A stretch of DNA of 64,000 nucleotides from Heterotrichella gracilis. Lineage: Eukaryota; Sar; Xanthophyceae; Tribonematales; Xanthonemataceae. The stretch covers positions 124,001 to 188,000 of the forward strand of contig JAULBX010025386.1 of the NCBI GenBank assembly GCA_032358255.1. The letters are read 5' to 3'. Positions within the stretch are counted from its first letter, which is position 1; every line of letters starts with the position of its first letter. The notes beneath the pieces are model-generated. The model was not told the DNA's origin. It worked only from the letters and a program-made list of their open reading frames with translations, and made no database searches. Below, one piece after another: positions 35,951-48,379 of this stretch. The position numbers were made by a program, and so were the translations under genes.

Positions 35951-38900
35951 TCAACGAAATTCTGTGAGGCCCAGGCAGGCCACAAACATGCTGTCCACAA
36001 CCAGCGCCTCCGCCAGTGCCTCCGCCCCCTTGGCACCACCTCCACCACGAACTCCCCCCCCACCGCCATCCTCCTTCCCCCCCACCACCGTGCAGGCGCC
36101 CCTCCTCCCCGGGTACCCAGAACAACCATCCAGGCGCTTGCTGCACTCGGCGGCATTGCCCCACACCACCTGCCTCCCCAGCCTCCAAACGTCATCAGGC
36201 TTGCTGGGCTCGCCCGGTGCCACTTCCAGCCCATACCACCTACACGGACAGGAGGAATTACAAGGGCAAAAAGTTACAAACGCACTACAGGGTCAGCAAG
36301 GGCAGATTTGCATGGGGCAGACAAGGGTCCCCCTGGTGTCCACCTCAGGCTAAATTTACTTTAGGTAGTAGGGCCCATCAGAGAGTAAGGGCATAGATAA
36401 AGGAGAGGTAGCATGCACCTTGCTGTGCCCACCATTTTCTGCTGCCTTAAATAAAGTCAGAAATAAAAATTTTCCTTCATCTCAAGCCATCGTAGCCTTA
36501 CTTCACCCTCACACTTTTGCATTGGCACTTTGTCAAAAAAGGTGTACAATAGGCCCATATTATCATAACAAGTAAAACACCCTAGGCCCTAGATGATACT
36601 GCGCACCTGCCATGCCGCCCCACCATCTTCACCGCTGCGCCCGCACACCCCGGGCGCCACTGCAGGCTGCACGCCAGCCTGGCCACGTCTGCAGGCAGGT
36701 GCATGGCAATGCTCAGCTGTTTAATGGGCACAACCAGCCTGCGCAGCCCGTTGCCCCCCTTGTGGCACCAGCTGTGCATCACCACCTCCAGGGTGTGGAG
36801 GCAGGGCAGGTTGGGGAGCACCAGATCAAGGGTGGGCAGCTCCCCATGCGAGTCGGCAGTGGCTGGCCGGCAGTCCAGGCTGAGTGCCTGCAGCTGGGTC
36901 ATGCCTGCAAATAAATAATACATTTATTCATATAAACAGACAACAAAAATCCAGTCCAGGCTGAGTGCCTGCAGCTGGGACATGCCTGCAAAATAGATGA
37001 TCATTCAGAAGATGTCCTCTGTCCAGAACAGCGCTGCTGATGAACAACGGCAGGTGAAGGTGATGCTTTCCAAGAATCACTGATTAAGACAAGAACAGGG
37101 TGCCACAATGGGAAAGGACCAGAGGCAACTCCCGGGCGGAGCCATTCCTGACAAAAAAGGGGGGGAAGCGGGAAAACGTGGACAAAGCAAAAAACGGAAA
37201 GGAAAGAGACTGCAACCGCAACTACTACTAAGCTAAGGGTCTTGCCTGTTAGTATCTGCTCCGTGCGGCACTCGGGCACCCGCAAGGGGCTCAGAATGAG
37301 GGAGGTGAGGCGGGTGATGGGGGCCAGTACAGCAGGCAGCTGGTCGGCGTCCGCTGGCTCCCCACCCCTCCTGTCAAGGGTCAACTCCCTGAGGGTGGTG
37401 GGCAGGCTGGTGACTGCCGCCTGGCCGCACAACACCAGCTTTGTCAGGGCCGCCAGGGCTTCGAAGGCAACTGACCCAGGCCCCTGCACGCGGGCCCCGT
37501 CAAACTCCACCAACATGAAATTGACGCAGAGGCTGCTGAGGCACGGCTGTGCAGCCAGGGCCCGTACCCATGCCTGCCTGTCTTGTCCGTATGGGCAGTA
37601 TTCGGCAGAGGCTTCGAGGTGGGTGAGGCTGGGCAGGGGGGCCAGGCAAGTCAGCGCACTCAGGTTGTCCATAATCCCAATATCCAGGCGGGCAAGGCAG
37701 GGAAGGGTGCCAATCGCCTCCAGCGCCTCCTGGCAGTGCTGCTTGCCCATTGCCTCCAAGGTCAGCTGCTCAAGCGCGGTGAGGTTGCCCAAGGCTGAGA
37801 GGTGGTGCGGGCAACTTTTCAGTGGCTTGAGGCAGCCTACCAGGTCCAGGCAAAGGGTACGCAGCCTGGTCAGCCGGCATATACCCTGCAGGGAACATTT
37901 ACATCGACCATTAATAAGGCACTGGGCATGATCATCGATTAGGGGTACATGATGTTCACAATCATTACCTCATTGATCATATCTTGATCTGATTAAGTCA
38001 TCTATTATTCTTGTCAATCCATTTCATATTTACATGTATGCAGGTACCTTTTCTATTTAAAGATAATATCAACAGGTATTGCGGTATTTCCACTGTGTCC
38101 ATCTCCAATGATTAGGCAGCCCGGCCAGCCATCACACTCCCTTCAGAAAATGAAAGGAAGGGAACAAACATGGGTGGCAAACGTCACAACGTACACGACC
38201 CCATCATCGAAGGCTCATTCCCACAGATTACAGGCACATCCCAGGGAAAGAATGTTCCAATAGCACCAAGGGGCCAGCAAACAAACCTGCAGGGCCTGAA
38301 TGGCCATCTTGTCAGCCCTGGCCTGGTCCGCCTCACTCGGGCCCTCGTCGTCCGACTGGAACTGATCATCTAGGTCATTGTTGGGGTCTGGATCTGCCCG
38401 CACCCTGGCCTCCAGGTGCTGCAGGTTCACCAGTCCAGGCAGCGTGTCAAGGCAGGCCTGCTGAGTGGCCCAGCTGCATACAAATCGATACAAAATGATT
38501 ATATGTATTTAAGGCATTGAGAGTGGGAACAGTACTAGTGCAGGAGGGGCAGAGGCAACACGCAATCGCAGGGACCACTATTATGTCCCTTTATTCACAA
38601 GAGGTATCATCCACCTATAGTGATACAGAATGGCAATCCCTGGGTGAGAAAGAAAGACAGAAAGGGAACGCCTACAGGGGACCAGAGTACCTAGGCTATC
38701 TATACGCAGGCATAAGGAGGATTAAGCATCCACACTCTGTCACTACCCATTAGCCTACCCCACGAGCGGGTACACAAGAAGAAAGGAGGCATGCCACAGC
38801 GCCATATGTAGAGGAAAGAGCCCGAATCGAACCATACACAGCAGGGCAAGCATCAGCAACCCCTGGGGTTGTGGGTGTTGGGGGAAACATGTTAGGACGT

Positions 38901-39671
38901 GTAGTCGGCCCTTATTTCAAAAGAGATCAGATCCAATACCAGCAGGGGCAATCCGAACTGTAGAGGATCTGATAACTATAACGTCATACCCTTGATAACA
39001 GAGGTTTTAGGGTTTAGGGATTGTTGTGGAGGTTGCCCCCACATCACTCCAGAACTCAAGCCTTGAGGCAAGGCCCAGGCGGCCCCAAACCGCAGATCTG
39101 CCTTTTTCAGGCTGTTTAGGGCAGCTGGCTCCACCGCCAGGAGAAGGGGATCTGCACAGGGCGCACCCAACCCCAAACTGGCGGTGGTGGCCAGGCGGGG
39201 CTTGCCTTCTCCTGCTCAGCAAGTGAACAATGGGTACCATGGGGGCATTTTGTTAATATTGGTTGCGGCAGTGTAGTATGTTGCAAGTTCTACTCAGAAG
39301 ATGCTTGTACATGTACAAGTGCAGCATACCCTGCTTATCAAGTTTTTGATTTAGTTTTAGTTTTAGAGTGTGGCACATTGCCTTTAAACGGTACCTTTTG
39401 AAAGGAAGCGGACCAGCTGAGCTGCTGCTTCCAGCCAGGCTTCGTGCTGCTGCTTCTTATAGCAAGGATTCATCATGTTTGGGTGGTCCCGTCCTCTGTT
39501 CATGTGGGCGCTGTACACCTGTCCTATGTCCACATCGGCCCAGGCAAGCCCGGGTCCCAGCAGTGCAGACAGCCACCCTTTGCACACCAGCTGTGACCTT
39601 ATCCGCTCCTCCAAGGGCAGCTGGCCAATTACGGTCTGCAGGACCTCGTGGGGAAGGTCGTGCCACGGCAT
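35951..39671 (-). CDS. F-box protein with leucine-rich repeats
   Basis: Minus-strand exons: 39671-39395, one from 39211 to about 39060, then 38473-38287, 37885-37246, 36904-36607 and 36239-35951. All joins check in phase except the donor of the second exon, which I could not place. The N-terminus is an F-box (DLPHEVLQTVIGQLPLEERI, LVCKGWLSALLG). The fourth and fifth exons carry leucine-rich repeats (LTRLRTLCLDLVGC, LTALEQLTLEAMGK, LPNLPCLHTLEVV). F-box proteins join SCF ubiquitin ligases through Skp1, and the repeats bind the substrate. The C-terminal exon is Gly-rich. The fourth exon ends at a GC donor (ACAG|GCAAGA). The gene is a paralogue of the plus-strand gene at 40403-43405, head to head with it, and this copy appears to be the intact one. 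Confidence 0.8.
36948..36992 (-). repeat. Copy of an F-box gene acceptor and exon start
   Basis: The acceptor and first codons of the exon starting at 36904 recur about 66 bases upstream in the transcript at 36948-36992, reading on the minus strand tattttgcag then gcatgtcccagctgcaggc. The right-hand paralogue shows the same duplication, there in three copies, so it predates or recurs after the gene duplication. Confidence 0.8.
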
Positions 39672-40402
39672 GATAATGACCCTGGGAATACTCGTGCAGT
39701 TGCAACAGCGAAATTAACCCGTCTCAGAGTCTTGCAAGTTCAACCAGAAGTGTGTTTGCTCAGAGGTGTCGGTCGACTGGGCCCGCGCAGATGCAGTTTC
39801 ACACTAAAGGGGTTTCCGATAGTACCCCCAAGTACCCCAAGTACCCCCACCTAGACCCGTATCCTATGTGGCAAGCTTGATATTTGCATGCATCGGTGCA
39901 TGCATCGGTTGCCGGAGAAAATGTACCATCCAAATGCACATTATAATACGTAGAATAGTTGTTACTACGACAAGTATATTCAGCACCTCGGTCAGCAATC
40001 AGGCTAGGCTGTTGCAAAGCTGAAATTTCAAGGTAAGCTTATGCATGCATGCATCCTGTTATGTACCTTTCACCCCTTGAGGGTCATAAGCACGACCCAA
40101 TGGTGTCACGACAGAGTCACACAACAAACGTAGGCCTGGTTCCTTGCACGCATGTTACTTAGGGGTTTTCGACAGTTCTCTGTAGTGTGCATACCCGGTG
40201 CTCGGTTCTTTTCAGCACTCATGGCCTGCCAAGTGTCCCTCACAAGAGAATTACAGGCTCAACTGTAGTACATACGCAAGGCCTCAGCACAAACTTGTAT
40301 GACAGTTTAAGCTGTAAGTGCAAAGTTTTAATCTGGCCTAGTCCACGAATTAGCCCAGTCCAGTGCTTGAAGCAGTTCGAGTACCCACCAGGCCACCAGA
40401 CC
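39672..40402. promoter_or_regulatory. Divergent interval between the two F-box paralogues
   Basis: The two F-box start codons point outward from this 731-base gap, which must hold both promoters. A run of agtaccccc units (39821-39850) and tgcatgcatg tracts (39888-39905, 40041-40054) are visible. No wider inverted similarity between the two halves was noticed. Confidence 0.45.
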
Positions 40403-43400
40403 ATGCATTGGCATGACCTTCCCGCGGAGGTCTTGCAGACCGTGATCGGCCAGCTGCCCTTGGAGCAGCGGGTCAGGTTGCAGCTGGTGTGCAAGGGGTA
40501 AAAAGTGGCGCTGCTGGGACCAGGCCCCACCTGGACCACTGTAGACCTCTTGCCACTGTACATCGCTGACGTCCGCAGGTTTAGGGCAGGTCTAAACACG
40601 CCAGTCCCTGTGGACTGTTGGAGGCTGGAGGGGATAGCCTGGATGGAAAAGGCAGCTCAGATTGTGCGTTTGCTGTCGGAAGGTACTGGAGGGGAGGCTG
40701 GGACAGACGCATGGATAGGGAAGCCCCTGTTGGCCGCCACCACCAGCCTCCACCTGGGCCCGCCCGGGGTTGATTCGCTGTTGCTAGCAGTGGAACCTGC
40801 TGCCCTGCACACATTGAGGGAGGCGCGCCTGAGGTTTGGGGCGGGATGGACCCCCTGGGATGACCCAGCAAGGTAGGGCATGGTGACGCATTCACCCTTT
40901 ACTAGGGTTCTAGTACTGGTATACAGGGTATCGGCTCCCGGCGTCAGGGGTCAAAACCGTGTACTTAACATTCCTGCACGGCCTCAGTATGAGTACAGCT
41001 CCTGCTTACCCTGCTTGCCTTCTGTTCCCTCTTGTCCCTTATGGGTTCGGGGGCATCTTCGTCACCACCACTGCAACCTCCTTGTACATGAGGTGCACGT
41101 GCACCTGCTCCTCAGCTCAATTCCAAACCTTAAATCCTAAGGTCTGGCACCTCCTTTTCAGGTGGGACACCCAGCAGGCCTATTTTGATGCGGTGGCTGG
41201 CATGGTGAACCTGCAGCACCTGGATATGAGACTGCGGGCATCGTCAGACCCAGACTCTGATCTGGATGAGCCGGACGAGGGAGTGGAGCATCCTAGTGAG
41301 GAGGAAATGGCCAGGGCCGCTGGAATGGCCATCCGGGCTTTGCAGCTGTCTTCTTGCTGGCCCTGCAGTGCTCTTTTGCTTTTGCTTTTGGTACTGTAGT
41401 GCCCAGTGTCGTTGAACATGGTTTTGAGACGGTCACAAGGAGGGAGGCAAAGCGAGCTCACAAAGTCCTCATATTTTGCACAACGCACGATGAATAAATA
41501 GGAATGAAATGCCCTGCAGGTCGTGTGCCGGCTGACCAAACTGCGCATCCTTTGCCTCAACCTGATAGACTGCCGTGGAGCGCTGGACGATAACCCGCAT
41601 CAGCTCTCAGCCCTGGGTGGCCTCACCACTCTAGAGGATCTGACCTTGGAGATCAGGAGCAAGCACCAATGCCGGGAGGCGCTGGGGGCGCTTGGCCCCC
41701 TGTCCTGCCTTACCCGCCCGCAACTGGGGCATGCGGACCTCGGTAATGTGGACAGCCTGAGTGTGTTGGCCAGCCTGCCACCCCTGCCCAGCCTCGCCCA
41801 CCTGGATGCAACAGCCAACTACTGCCCATGTGGTGAAGCTAGGCAGGAGTGGGTGGGGGCCCTGGCTGCACAGCCTCGCCTCAACAGCCTGGCCATCAAG
41901 TACATTTGCAGCGAGGATTATCACGACCGTGGGGCCCACGGTGTGTCAATCAGCTTGGGGGCACTAACAGGATTAACCAAGCTGGTGTTTTGCGGTCCGG
42001 CCATCGTCACCAGCCTACCCACCTCCCTCAGGGAGCTGAGCCTTGATGTGGTGCCAGCAGACGCAAGCCAGCTTGCTGCGGTGCTGGAACCCCTCACCCG
42101 CATGACCTCCCTCAAGTTGGGCTCCTCGTACACAAAGGATGCGTTGTCAGGTACGTATTTGGACAACGTTGTGTCATCATTGATGCAGTCTGTTTCCTCC
42201 ACCAACGGTTTGGGTTGCTTTTTTTGCGTGCATCCTTAGGGCTTACGTATGTGTTCCCCTATCTAACACCTTGTACTTTTGAATAAGAACTGCCTGTTGT
42301 TTTCTTTGCATCATGGGGTGCAGTACGAGCAGCCTCCCCGGGACAGCGCACCGCTCTGCCCGGGTGTTACGTGATTTCTCTGGTTTTCTCAAAATGCATC
42401 GCTCTGTTCATCATTATTGTATTCACATCACCCTGCAGGCATGACCCAGTTGGAAGAACTCAGCCTGGAATACATTTGTAGTCTTTTGCCTTTAGTTCAT
42501 AACGTAAATGTATTGTTTCTTTTGCAGGCATGACCCAGCTGGAAGCACTCAGCCTAAAATGCATCTTCATTTATTCTTCATACTATAAATGTATAATTTA
42601 TTTTGCAGGCTTGACCCAGCTGGAAGCGCTCAGCCTGGTATGCACTCCAACCATCACCTACCGAGAGCTCGCCAATGGCGGAATTTGCCAAGCGCCACCC
42701 ACCTTTGACCTGCACCTCCCCAACCTGCCCTCCCTCCACACACTGGATGTGGTGCTCCACAGCTGGCGCCCCGGACACTTTCCGAGGTGGGGTCCTATGC
42801 ATGGCGTCGAGGAGGGTTGGCAGGCCAGTGCCCTGAAGCAGCTGCGTGTCACTATACAGCTCCCTATAGACGTGGGCAGGCTGGCGTGCAGCGTGGGGAT
42901 GGCAGGCGCATCGGTGAAGATGGTGGGACGGCACGGCAGGCGCGCAGCTTCTTTGTCGTTGAACTCGATGGGAAATAAGATGCAAACATTCACGCCCAGT
43001 GCATTATATCCCTCTTCGACGTTCCTGCCAGGGGGAATGTGTTGGAGGTGGCACTGGCAGCATTTGCTAGCTAAAGTTTGTCAGCAACAATGCTGCTCAA
43101 TTGGTAAAATCCTATTTCTTCCTTGCAGGTGGTACGGACTGGAGGTGGCGCCGCGTGTGCCCGATATCTGTGGGGAAATGTGGAAGACCGAGAGGCAGAT
43201 GTGGTGGGGCAATGCCGCCGAGTGCAGCAGGCGCCTTGCTGGCTGTTGTGGGTACCCGGGGGGAAGGGGCGCCTGCACGATGATAGTGGGCGAGGAGGCT
43301 GATGGTGGTAGTGGTGCTGCCGTGGGGGATGAGGCGGGGGCGGAGGCCCTGGCTGTCGACAGTATTTTTGTGACCAGCGTCACAACCCAAGCAACATTCT

Positions 43401-43405
43401 GTTAA
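40403..43405 (+). pseudogene. F-box/leucine-rich paralogue, probably decayed
   Basis: The exon order mirrors the minus-strand paralogue: 40403-40872, 41162-41345, 41520-42150, about 42609-42939 and 43129-43405. It has the F-box (DLPAEVLQTVIGQLPLEQRV), repeats (LTKLRILCLNLIDC, LTTLEDLTLEI) and a similar C-terminal exon. Two faults stand out. A TAA at 40499-40501 interrupts the F-box where the paralogue has Trp. The exon ending at 41345 is followed by ct instead of gt, so its donor is lost. The penultimate donor is GC (GGCAG|GCGCGC), and the intron 42940-43128 stays open in frame. Long parts remain open, so decay is recent, or a shorter product starting downstream survives. An assembly error cannot be ruled out for either fault. 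Confidence 0.7.
42438..42640 (+). repeat. Triplicated acceptor and exon start in the F-box paralogue
   Basis: The segment ttgcaggcatgacccag with the following codons (TQLEALSL) occurs three times, with exon starts at about 42439, 42529 and 42610; spacing is 90 and 81 bases. Only the third is followed by the full leucine-rich exon. Confidence 0.85.
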
Positions 43406-44364
43406 ACAGTAAACGTAATGGTTGTGGTCAGAGTGAATACGTAAAATAATTGTGCTTGCAGTGAGCTTTCACACTGGCCAGCCTTCGGTGGAACCCTAGT
43501 AACAATAGCGATTGCCCTGTTCTACACATCAACACCCCATGAGAGCCACACCGCTAGCGCTCGCCCAATAATTTGCTGGATCGATTGGCTGTTGCACTCT
43601 TCAATTCACGGTTGCACCTGCTTCAAATATCCAAGGGCAGGGTTGGTGCAGTGACCACACCTGCAAGCAAGATACTGGAAAGCAGGGTTTAGGGTCTAGG
43701 GTTTTAGCACTGTGACCACACCAGGTCCTCTGGCACTGTGACAACAGGCTGGCAGCCGGTTCTCAACATCGACACCAGCTCTCTTTTCTGTTCTTAACAG
43801 TTGTTCTTATCGAGATGAGTTGCAAAGGGTTACCAGCATTGCCTATCTTGCTCTGCTCTCTGTTTGGAACATTGCTGGCCTGTGTGGTTAGGAAGCAACT
43901 GAGCTGAGCAGATGCGTGCGCCTCTGCAATGCGCCTTTTCCGCAGTGTTTTCAGAGTGGGACACTGCACCGTAAAAACGCTTCAGATACAACGCTTGCAG
44001 CTGTACTCTCCTGCTGCAAGGCATAGGAGTAGCCCCACATCCATTCCACCACGCCCAACACAGACCTCCAGAAACTCTGGTAATGCACCCTTGTTATTGC
44101 CACCAATTTGCACCCTGTCTGACATGGCCGCAAAACATGTGTTTGATGTTGCTTCAGCTGGGTTAGCGTGTGAAGGGCAGTACTGTTTGCATGTGCATGC
44201 ATGCACGAAAATGCATGCATGCATGTGGTCGGAGAGTGAACAGCGTGTCTGACAAACTCGCTGTTGCCTGGTTGCCAGATCTGGTTAAAATAACCTCTAA
44301 CCACATAGTACTGATTTTATTCCGTGCAGTGCTTCGCTCACACCTGTGCTGCTCCTCTGCAACC
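43406..44364. other. Spacer upstream of the Nudix gene
   Basis: No gene was recognised. The stretch holds one CCCTAAA-type tract near 43686-43705 and tgcatgcatg tracts at 44190-44225. The Nudix promoter should lie in its right part. Confidence 0.4.
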
Positions 44365-46904
44365 ATGGCTCCTGCTGCCTCAGAGCTCCTTGGGCAGGAA
44401 GACGCCTATCAAGGCATAATAGTCGACAGCGCCAGCCTTCCTGATACAGCAGACGAGTTTGCTGAGGTGTTGGAGCGCTCGGTGGAGGTGGGTGGCGTTC
44501 CACATCCCGCAGCAGGCAGCAAGAAGTCCTTGCTTGAAGTTGTTGACACATGTGCTGAACCTGAGCAACCAACCTCTCTTGGCAGGGCTGGATAGAAGCT
44601 AAAAAGAAGGGAATATGGCTTAAAGTGCCCGCAGACAAGTCACACTTGATAAGTGTGGCTGTGGACAACAAGTTCGAGTTCCACCACGCCGAGCAGGTAC
44701 GCCAGGCCCTAGGGTTTAACAAATGTAGCTGCAAGCGCTGTCACAGGCTGACCTCATTGTGGGCAACTGCTTGTACCAGGGCTATCTAATGCTGACGAGG
44801 TGGCTACCAGATTCAGAGAACAAGCTGCCACCCAACGCATCTCACCAGGTATGGTGCATAAGACTAGGGTGCGCCCTTGTCGCCCTCTAAAACCCCCTAT
44901 GTAGGGGGATACATCCACTGATCTGCAAGAAGCACAGTACAGACAGTTTTCCTGGCACCATAAGGCTGGGAGTATGGTACCATACTCCCAGCCTTATGGT
45001 GCACCAACATGGTCCCACACACCCGCATCCATTCACCGGCAATCATGACCTCATATGGCTGCATGGACAGCTACAAGAGGCAGTGTGCAAGCACTGAACA
45101 CCATTCCTGTCTGCTAGGTGGGGGTGGGCGCTTTTGTGCTCAACGCGCGCCGGGAAGTCCTGGTTGTGCAAGAAAAGAACGGGGTTTTGCGGGGCAAGGG
45201 CGTGTGGAAGATGCCTACGGGACTGGTGCTGGCAGGGGAAGACATTGTGGAGGCAGCCGAGAGGGAGGTGTTGGAGGAAACGGTAGGGCATGCGGGGTAT
45301 GTAGGGGCTGCGTCGTTTGGCATGGTACCAGCATGCAGTGCGTGAACGATGTGGCGTTGACCTAGTTGACCAGGCCTCGCATGTATATGTATGCAGGGGG
45401 TGAAAGCCAAATTTGAAGCTGTGGTGGCCATGAAGCAGGCGCATGGGTTTGCGTTTGGGAAGAGCGATTTCTTCTTTGTGTGCGCAATGAGGTAAAATTT
45501 CAACAGCATGATCACGGCGACCACATGCACCTCTGTCCATTTGCCACATGCCATGCAATCATCAGTGGTGGCCAGCGGGATCGCTATGGCGTTGCGAGCT
45601 TCAGCAGCGCTTGGCATGCACCAAATGCTCCATTAGTAACGGAGCTCTCTGCCTGGGCACTGTTGCATCGCTCTCTACACAACGCTGCATAGGAAGCTTG
45701 AGCTCGTGTCTGCATGACTCTTCTGCACTCCACTAGCTCTCAATCTCAACTATTGGATGTTGAAAATGAAGTAAATGTGACTCAATCGAAATACTATGAT
45801 GCGATCAGACTGATCGCCAGTGCCTGCCGCCCACAGGCCAGAAGCTGGGGAGCAGCAGCTTGTGCCCCAAGATGATGAGATCGATGCTGTGCAATGGATG
45901 CCGCTGGAGGATTACCTTGCATACCCATTCACCAAAGATCGCCCCTTGCTGCATAAGGTGGGTGGGTGAACGGTGCACGCACATGGGTCGCAGGAAATTA
46001 TGCACCGCAATATATTGCTTGTCACTTGCTGCACCACTGATTGGTTTCACCACTGTGTCAAAGTTTTCCTTTGTTTTAACAACGGCCATGCATGCGATGA
46101 TGTTGACCCAGGGGGCCACTTGCATCGCCAATAAAGCACGCCCTGGCTGTCCCATGTATTATATGCATTGTGCACATGCTGGTGTATTCTGCCAGCTGTC
46201 GAGTTTTATAATCAATTAGTCCTATGTATATGAACGTAAAGCAAATAATCACATCAGGCGTTCAGAGTGGGCCCCTCTCTGTCAGATGAAACACCTAGAA
46301 TGGTACACCATCTGCATGCGTCCAGTCTTCACTGGGCGCAATGCATGTGTACATCAACATGTGCAAGGGTAAAAAGATAATAATAGTCCTATTATTGTCT
46401 TATCACCGTTGGCAAGTGTAAGCAAACGCACGAGCATCAGGCATCAGTGCAATTGTGTACTGGTATATTCCAAACAGTTGTGGGGCGCTCATGCTCTGCC
46501 ACTATATGTGCGCCAGTGCACCCATGGCACCACAACATGGGCGCAAGTTGCGGCCCCCTCATGCACCTGCATGGTGCACCCCATTCAGCTAGTTGCGTGC
46601 TTTCCAGCAACACAGCCAGGTTAGCAGCCAGCTTACACATATCTACATGCATGCGGTGCACTTCAGGTCTGGACTGTTACACCATTTGTTGACACGCACA
46701 CCCCCACGTGGCACACAGATATCCGAGAAGTGCGCCTTGTGGGCCAACGGCAACTATGCGGGCATGGTTTCAGAGAAGCTGACGACAGGCTTCCGGCCAC
46801 GCCTGGACCTGCTCTTCTTCATGGATGAGTCGGTACCAGTATGCAGCATGGAGGAGCCTGGGGCGAAGCCTGACAGTGCAGGCGATGCGCAATTAGCCAA
46901 GTGA
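44365..46904 (+). CDS. Nudix hydrolase, plant NUDT2/7/10-like
   Basis: Seven exons: 44365-44487, 44586-44696, 44747-44848, 45118-45282, 45397-45491, 45837-45957 and 46719-46904; 300 residues, every junction in phase. The N-terminal part shows the pre-Nudix fold of this subgroup (GWIEAKKKGIWLKVP, FHHAEQADLIVGNCL, RWLPDSENKLPPNASHQVG). The Nudix box is complete across the exon 4-5 junction: GLVLAGEDIVEAAEREVLEE then TGV, fitting GX5EX7REUXEEXGU. The catalytic glutamates that bind the metal are present. Plant relatives hydrolyse ADP-ribose, NADH or related nucleoside diphosphate derivatives; the exact substrate cannot be read here. No clear targeting peptide is seen, so a cytosolic site is likely. 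The third intron contains a perfect 48-base palindrome. Confidence 0.93.
44955..45002. repeat. Perfect 48-base palindrome in a Nudix-gene intron
   Basis: The two 24-base arms are exact reverse complements, centred on ggtacc between 44978 and 44979. The left arm starts gcaccataaggctggg. In RNA this would form a long hairpin in the intron 44849-45117. There is no similar sequence elsewhere in the window. Confidence 0.95.
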
Positions 46905-48379
46905 GCACTTGCCGCAGCACCATGTGACATGGCGCTGTGGTGTTGGGCCAGGGTAGTGCAGCCTGTGGTGGTGCGGTGGTGCATGCAGACATGCCGGATG
47001 CAGTGCCGTGCACCGTACACGGCACTGCGTTGCTTGGAAGAAGAACCGCTCGAAGCTGATGACAAGTTTGACTGATAACCTTCTCAGCCTCATGAGCTCA
47101 GAGCCACGCCGCGTGAAGTTCAATGCTACCAGCATGTCACTTATGCAAGCTGGCCTAACCAGCTGAAAACTGCAAACAGTGTTAACGTTGTGTATGAACT
47201 ACAGCGCTTTGAACTGCATTGAGTATTACACTCAATATCGTCTGTTTGAAACTTCGGGATGACGTTGGTCAATTGAAGGTATTTCAGCCTCGTTTTAATG
47301 TCAAATTCCTTTTTTGGCCAGCAAACTGCCGGGTTCGACCCGGGGTCCAGAGGGTGTTTGTTGAAAGGGACATCCACTGTGTCCACTTGGAAGCACTTAC
47401 CTACACAGGTTTTCAATACTGCGCCCACTAGACCTTGTTGAGTGGCATAAACATTGGGTAAGGTGGGGCCTGGTATGCAATGTGTGGCCATATATGTTGA
47501 CCCAAGAGAGTACAGAACACCTTGCAATACTCTTCGCTTGTAACATTTACAGCTGCCGTGATTGACAATTATTCACATTCACATTTGCAGGGGGCACCTG
47601 GTACAGTGTGGCTACTAGACTGGAAATCGGCCGAGGAAAATGGCTCAGCGCCTTGTTGCAACCTTGTGGTGTTGAACAATATGCCAAACAGGTGGAGCAC
47701 ACTGGTTGAAACAAACTGCACCGGAGTTGGTGGCTGTTTGCAAGACTGCAGTAAAAATACATCCCAGATTTGTTTGTTGCAGCGTGAAATGGACATAGTG
47801 ATTCGAGAGGAATGGGAGAAAAAATGGATCACAAATACAGTGTTTGATAATTGGCTCTCGGTCCTGACATGGATTTCATACCGGGACCGTGCGTGATGGT
47901 GTCAACCTTTGTGTTATGAGGTGTGGTATGAGGCGGAGCTCAAAAACCCAGACCTGGACTATATGTTAGCAGCTGAGCTGCTGGGCAAGCACTCCCAATT
48001 GGGTTTCCTTCTTAGGGTTCACAACATATCAGGAAAAGAAGGCGACAATCAAAGTCTCTATTTGTCCACAATTTAGGACAATTAGGGAAAAACTAGTTAT
48101 TCAAGCTATCACATGAGCTGATTATCTAACTTGAGCCCGCATTGGGGGCGAAAAGGTACCAAGCCCCTGGTTGCATATGAACCACTGGGGCGATGGTGTA
48201 CAGTAATTGTGTGCACCCCCTGATCAGCAGCAAAGGATCCTACACTAGTCCTGTGACTCTATTGTGACAACAAGTAGGGTTAGCAAACTTAATGCTGTTG
48301 GTGGGTCACTAGACACTGAGGTACTGGCGCTGCCCTATGACTGGACTGGTGCCCAAAGGTTTGGGCTAGACACGTTATC
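46905..48379. other. Spacer with possible coding remnants
   Basis: Plus-strand pieces with some coding character lie at about 47277-47409 (FQPRFNVKFLFWPANCRV, HCVHLEALTYTG, ending at gt), 47591-47896 (APGTVWLLDWKSAEENG onward) and 47930-48073 (VWYEAELKNPDLDYMLAAEL). The first two have plausible AG and GT borders. I do not recognise the family and could not build a full model. A minus-strand frame at 47141-47527 overlaps the first. Confidence 0.3.

Noticed and set aside
47328-47352. tRNA T-arm-like sequence (gggttcgaccc) in the spacer after the Nudix gene
   Set aside because: No acceptor stem, D arm or anticodon arm could be placed around it; a chance dyad is more likely.
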